Shown one piece after another: positions 59,408 through 64,000 of a stretch of 64,000 bases of DNA. Location: the NCBI GenBank assembly GCA_948567375.1, contig OX419759.1, forward strand, positions 52,739,493 through 52,803,492, given 5' to 3'. The stretch is from Lunularia cruciata. Lineage: Eukaryota; Streptophyta; Marchantiopsida; Lunulariales; Lunulariaceae. The notes below the pieces were generated by a model. The model was not told where the DNA came from. It saw only the letters and a list, made by a program, of their open reading frames with translations, and searched no databases. The translations under genes were made by a program, and so were the position numbers. Position 1 is the first letter of the stretch; each line of letters starts with the position of its first letter.

Positions 59408-60300
59408 AGTTTACACTCGTACTAGATTGGAGCGGCGCAGATGGTGTGTTCTTGGGTGCTGTGTTTCTCGATTTTCAATCAGAATCATGCCCGCATGAGG
59501 ATACAGGATAGAAAACAAAGGTGTACGTTGTCCACCGAGATGACGCGATACATAGAATATCAACGAGTCTTTGACGTCGATATCTTTTGATTGCCTCCAG
59601 AGAGCTACACTGAAAAATATTGGACATGTCTTATATCTACTCCGCGATTCCTGTAATACAGTACATGGAGTATTACGGCGGCTGGCATATCTGAATAGGG
59701 GTACCTGTTCATATTTGCAAACAACACTGTGAGACGTTCCATCTAGTTGATTGGTGTTGCTCATTTGAGTACTTAGAAACAGACATCAACACTGAGATGG
59801 ACCAAAGACCATGCCTGGTCTTTGGTTCCATATTTGTCGTACCTAGATCCATTACTTCTGTTCTGCTAATTATGACGAGGACTAAAGAATCATGGCTCAA
59901 GTTCTCTTGTTAGGGTTCGTAAGAAAGAAATGAACGGGTCCTAACGAATCGGAGAATGGGCGGAGTTTCTGTAGCTGTGATAGTAATGCACATCTACAGA
60001 ACTGGAATCATTCTGGATTGTACAACGCCTGATAGGTCTCAATTGCAAGACTATTAGATACCCGATTCATTGAATCGAAGACCACCTTCACTTTAGAAAT
60101 GTTCCTCTACAATCATAGTATATCCTATTTGCGGATGTAACTTGTGACTTATCCGTCCTGAAATATAAGCAAGAGCTTGCCCTTTTTGTATAAGGTACAA
60201 TTTTACATGGAAATCATCGAACAAATTATTAACGGCTGAGTTTTAATGATTGTTCACTCGCTAAAGCTATAACCATTTGAAATTTGAAGAAGAACCATCT
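59408..60300. other. Spacer, copy B
   Basis: Shared with copy A 5067-5945. Short open frames on both strands (for example 59411-59764 minus, 117 aa, also open in copy A at 5070-5423) have no recognisable domain. Confidence 0.4.
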
Positions 60301-60355
60301 AAAGAAGGGCATGGGACAGGATTGTGCCAAACGAGGGACTCCATTCGTTTTGCAC
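60301..60355. repeat. Half hairpin, copy B
   Basis: Keeps the left arm, loop and first bases of the right arm of the hairpin seen intact at 5946-6023, then jumps from TTTTGCAC to ATGTAGCATAATC. About 82 bp, including most of the right arm, are deleted. Confidence 0.85.
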
Positions 60356-61620
60356 ATGTAGCATAATCTATCTAGTCCACATCTGGTTTTGGTTCTACAA
60401 TTGATTAGTCTCTACATACTTCTCTTTGATGGATGCATAGATGTACATTTCTACATCATTATCATTATTCTTCCTCTACCAATCTTTCTCTCCTGCATCT
60501 ACTATGGCTTATTCTACAGTCTCTATCTCATTAATAATCCTTTAAGTCTCCTTGATTTGAAAATAATATTATTTTACATTCCCAAATCAATAAATTCTCC
60601 GTATTGAATCAACTAATGTATATTAAATCTCCTTGTCCCCGTTGTGTTCCAATTTACACTTAGATCTGAAAAATCTCTTCTAGTATCTCAGTGTCTCTGC
60701 ATTTCTATGCCAATAAAAAGCTTCTATCACTCTTGATGCATTGCGAAATGTGTATCCATAACCTATCAAACACTTTCATAGATACCGATGCAAATCTATA
60801 AAACATTTACAACATACAACGAACACAAAAAGGGATAGAAAACATTTCTACAAATTTCCTCTTATTGCAAATCAAGTTGCATGAAGTGAGAAATGGAAGG
60901 CCTGTATGCTAATATGCAGGTTCTAAGTTACTGAAAATTTTGATAGTGTTGCTTGGCCTTACTTCTCCAGATTACTACTCCCCCTCTTGCTGCTCAAGCT
61001 TTTTTGACTAGACTGCAAACATCTTGATGGAATAAACGACTTCCTCAAATGTACGACTTAAATACTCTAACTCTAACTAATTGGATATTAGGTGTTGTCT
61101 ATAAACTCTAACACCTCTAGTATAGGTACATGTATATCAATGCATATGTTTTTCTCTCTGAACAGTACTTTCAATAATTCAATCTAAGGGATTTGGGAGT
61201 AATATAAAAAAGCAGTAACTATTTGTACAGTACGTGAGAAAAAGTTTATGGGCGTGATAAGAGTATGCGATAAGGGATATTTTATGGTACCCAGACTACA
61301 TCCACCCTTACTCGATCAGAAGAAGAAAGATGATTAGTTATATTTTATGGTAAGTTGAGGCTTACCGATGGGTTTCTAAGCTTTAGTTAGAAAGAAATGA
61401 TGAATATTCCACAAGTTAATATACTTTAACTAATCTAATACGGAAACATCAACCCACCATTGATATAGAAATTTCTTCCAAACAATGCAGCCGGACTATA
61501 AACGTGTAAATTTCTTTTTCGTATTCGTACTATTCATATATGTAAAAGATTTTTTTACAATACTTTAACAGAAAACTTGCGGGCAGTGGTTCGGGGTCCC
61601 ATCAGAAATTCGTAAATTTC
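60356..61620. other. AT-rich spacer, copy B
   Basis: Third copy of the spacer in 6024-7370. No gene seen. Confidence 0.5.
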
Positions 61621-61624
61621 CCAT

Positions 61625-61995
61625 TTGAATCCCCCGATGTCCTTTAAAGCATGGAACTTGTGTCACCGTCCACGGAGCGATCCTCAGGCAATCATCGGGG
61701 CTTCGCTCCCAATCACGCTTGGGGAGGGCCTCCAAATCTCCGTCCAAATCTCCCTGGGGGCGGAGTCTCTTGCGAGAAAGTTCAGGTTGACCACAGTGGC
61801 CACGGTTACCTTGAGGCCCAGATGTACTTCGTGGTTAACAATAACAACCCGGTTGCCTTCGGTCAAGCACCGTCCATTTCGGGCGGACAGCAAACCATCC
61901 CCGTACCAAAGATGTGTGGTGCCTGTAGGTGTTGGGAAGTCACGTCTTCACCTATATGTACATGCAAAGGGTTCGTTCTAATGTCGAATTCGTAG
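61625..61995 (+). other. GC-rich exon-like patch X, copy B
   Basis: Plus-strand frame 61651-61995 (114 aa) is open and colinear with the 110-aa frame of copy C, with four extra codons. The shared central part reads GYLEAQMYFVVNNNNPVAFG. A second plus-strand frame is open at 61625-61981. Function unknown. It is the only clearly GC-rich segment in the spacer, so a real exon is plausible but not shown. Confidence 0.35.
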
Positions 61996-63236
61996 CTAGA
62001 AGCACCTGCTGCGCTGGACTATTCCCAGAACCAATTTGCCTCGTGCCCAGAAGTACATGCTTGGGCATAAGATCTGGGTGGGTCTCCGTTTCCTTCTTCC
62101 TTCTCCTTATTATGGCTAGAAATTCAACAAGTTTTGTAAGAGAAATTCTATTTGCAATGAAGATGAAACAGATTAAATGTATTCGTTGGATACTTCTTTA
62201 AAGATGTAAAGACATATTTGCTTAATCGGTGATCAAACTCAAAACCAAGACTTTTACCGAAGCTGCAAGGAACAAACCCTAAAAGGAATAAAGATAAAAG
62301 TAAACATGGAAAATCAAAATCTCACTGAACTTAGATTGCTCAACTTGAAATCTTCGAGTAAGTACGCATAGATTGATGTCAAGGATGGCTCCATGAGAAC
62401 CGAAATGCTGTACCTATAGCTATTAAGGACTATTACGCTGTTTCCAGTTCATCTGTTAGTGAATATTTTAGTAGTGAGATGTTGACCCGTTTCCATCTTT
62501 TTCTTTTCGTTCAGAATCACGTTGAAATACTAATATTTATAAATAAAAAATTCCTTCACACCTGAAGTCACTATCAGCCTGGTTTATCCTATACCGTCGA
62601 TGTCTTTTTCGTCCATTGTCAAAATATGCATAGAAATACTGTAGCTGCTTGGTTGAATTTGAAGGTGGCTGATGCTTCTAAAGTCAGGGTTGAGCCTCGA
62701 TTATGTTTAGCTAAGCTTTGAAATTAGAAATCTGCATTCAAAGATACCCATACCCAGGAATCTAGAATCACATAATATTTCTGTGAAAATTCATTGAAAG
62801 ATGCTCAGATGTTTATTGAACTTTAACCCAACTTGATGTAACAGATTACAGTTGAGAACTAGATAGGCACTGGAATGTCCAGACTGATTGTCTGAACTTG
62901 CACATCAGATATCATCATCAATTTGCATCAATTGACGTTAATGCAAACTCCTCGTACCCGTTATGTTGCGGAACTGCAGGTGCACACAGCGCTCCATTTA
63001 TGTCTTCAGAAACAGGATGGATCTTCCAGATAAATTGTCCGAAAGTAGATCAAACGATTTGAACTGTGATCCCCCAACAATAATTTGCATAATCTAGGGA
63101 TAAATCTAACATGCATAGCTGAAATCCAATCCTGCCGTGCAATCTTATTGCATCTGTCGGAGGATATCCCTGAACTGCAAGTATGCTGGCCCTAACATTT
63201 GACCGCTCCATCGCTACGCAAGGGAATCAGTTACCA
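61996..63236. other. Spacer and peroxidase copy B 3' flank
   Basis: Closely matches 23212-24530, except that about 100 bp of copy C (about 23275-23365) are missing after AAGTACATG. No gene seen. Confidence 0.5.
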
Positions 63237-64000
63237 TTACAAGCGGGCTTCGACGGCAGCACAGTGTTTCCTCCATCCATAAGGATTCACTGTCTGAATA
63301 TTGCCCATTGTGATCATAGCCACTCCGAAATCGTACAAGAATGACTGAGAGTCTTGCACGGCCTTGATAGCGTATTGTACCCCCAAGGGGTCGCTCATGA
63401 GTGTCACGTCTGATTCCATAACTCCTTTGTTTGTCAGAAGATCCAAGTAATAAGTAGAATCGAAAGTCCCATTTGTTGAGTCCGAGGCCATGAAGTTTAG
63501 AGGCTGGTCTTCTGGGCAGCGAGTCTTGAGCCAGGCAGCAAAAGCTGCGTCCAATGAAGGGTCTGTATTATTTAGACCATCGAAGTTGTACAGTCTCTCA
63601 AGGAATGCTCCACAGTGAAATTGTCCAATGGAATGTCCGCCTGTATTTGATCATGAGGTCAAGCAAAAGGATTACGATGAGGGACGATAGCATGTGTTCA
63701 ATCTGCAGTGCGCTCAGGCTAGGTCGATAAAGCGCTAAGTATGTGTATCTTGTTTAACAGGATTGATTCTAGATGTTGAAAACTTATAAGCACAGGAATC
63801 AGTAGATCTGAAACCACACGGTTTCATGCTCACCTAATTGAACTGCAACTGTGAACAAAATTCTGAAAGGATGCCTAAATGTGAAATCACTTGAGTGAAC
63901 GTGAAATTTTTTGGGGGTCCGGTTGTACCTGACAGGATAATCATATCCCGTGCGTCAAGTCCAACTTTCGCGAAAGTAGCAACCAGCTGGGCAAAATCGT
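63237..64000 (-). CDS. Class III secretory peroxidase, copy B, partial (window edge)
   Basis: Exon 4 (63640-63237, 404 bp, same length as in copy C) and the last 72 bp of exon 3 (64000-63929) are visible. Exons 1 and 2 lie beyond the window. The splice sites GTACAA and CAG are conserved. The proximal haem ligand in [23 protein letters not shown] and the C-terminal GWRKHC are present. The visible part is open, and its few substitutions relative to copy C leave it intact, so it could be functional if the rest is. Role as for copy C: secreted haem peroxidase of the wall. Confidence 0.93.

Larger units (their letters stand above)
53378..64000. repeat. Segmental duplication copy B (full block)
   Basis: Contains everything found in copies A and C in one continuous stretch: coiled-coil remnant, LBD gene, spacer, patch X and peroxidase. 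It is therefore the copy closest to the ancestral order. It runs off the right edge of the window. Confidence 0.9.

Overview
The window is nuclear DNA of a land plant. It carries two copies of a plant-specific LOB-domain (LBD) transcription-factor gene and two copies of a class III secretory peroxidase gene with the classic four-exon, three-intron structure. The rest is AT-rich sequence built from Ty1-copia retrotransposon remains (one with an initiator-Met tRNA primer-binding site), solo-LTR-like repeats and nested non-autonomous repeats. The sequence does not fix the species or lineage. Only three genes look intact or possibly intact: LBD copy B (57061-58143, +), peroxidase copy C (24531-26342, -) and peroxidase copy B (63237 to beyond 64000, -, cut by the window edge). 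LBD copy A (2721-3804, +) is broken.

The main architecture is a duplicated block with the order: coiled-coil repeat remnant, LBD gene, spacer, GC-rich unrecognised exon-like patch X, peroxidase on the opposite strand. The fullest copy (B) runs from about 53378 to the right edge. Copy A (about 77-8058) keeps the LBD half and stops before the peroxidase. Copy C (about 21631-26342) keeps the spacer and the peroxidase but not the LBD gene. A and C overlap over about 2 kb of spacer, so they are two separate partial copies and not one copy split by insertions.

Between A and C (8.06-21.6 kb) lie a 339-bp MITE-like foldback, a decayed minus-strand Ty1-copia element with both LTRs (9925-13831), three copies of an LTR-like repeat (family G) and one copy of repeat Q in inverted orientation. 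Between C and B (26.3-53.4 kb) is a nest of repeats: P (three copies), Q (two more), R (two copies of about 2.8 kb), S (two copies, apparently internally deleted relatives of R), H (two copies of about 0.2 kb), and two pieces of a plus-strand Ty1-copia lineage (35005-37820 and 45777-46743). Each of those copia pieces is interrupted by a P-S unit beginning at exactly the same sequence.

Functionally, the LBD protein should be a nuclear DNA-binding regulator and the peroxidases secreted haem enzymes of the cell wall. Nothing in the sequence links them in one pathway beyond being duplicated together. I saw no tRNA, rRNA, CRISPR array or prokaryotic-type operon. The exon-intron models are read by eye from splice signals and copy-to-copy comparison, with no transcript support.
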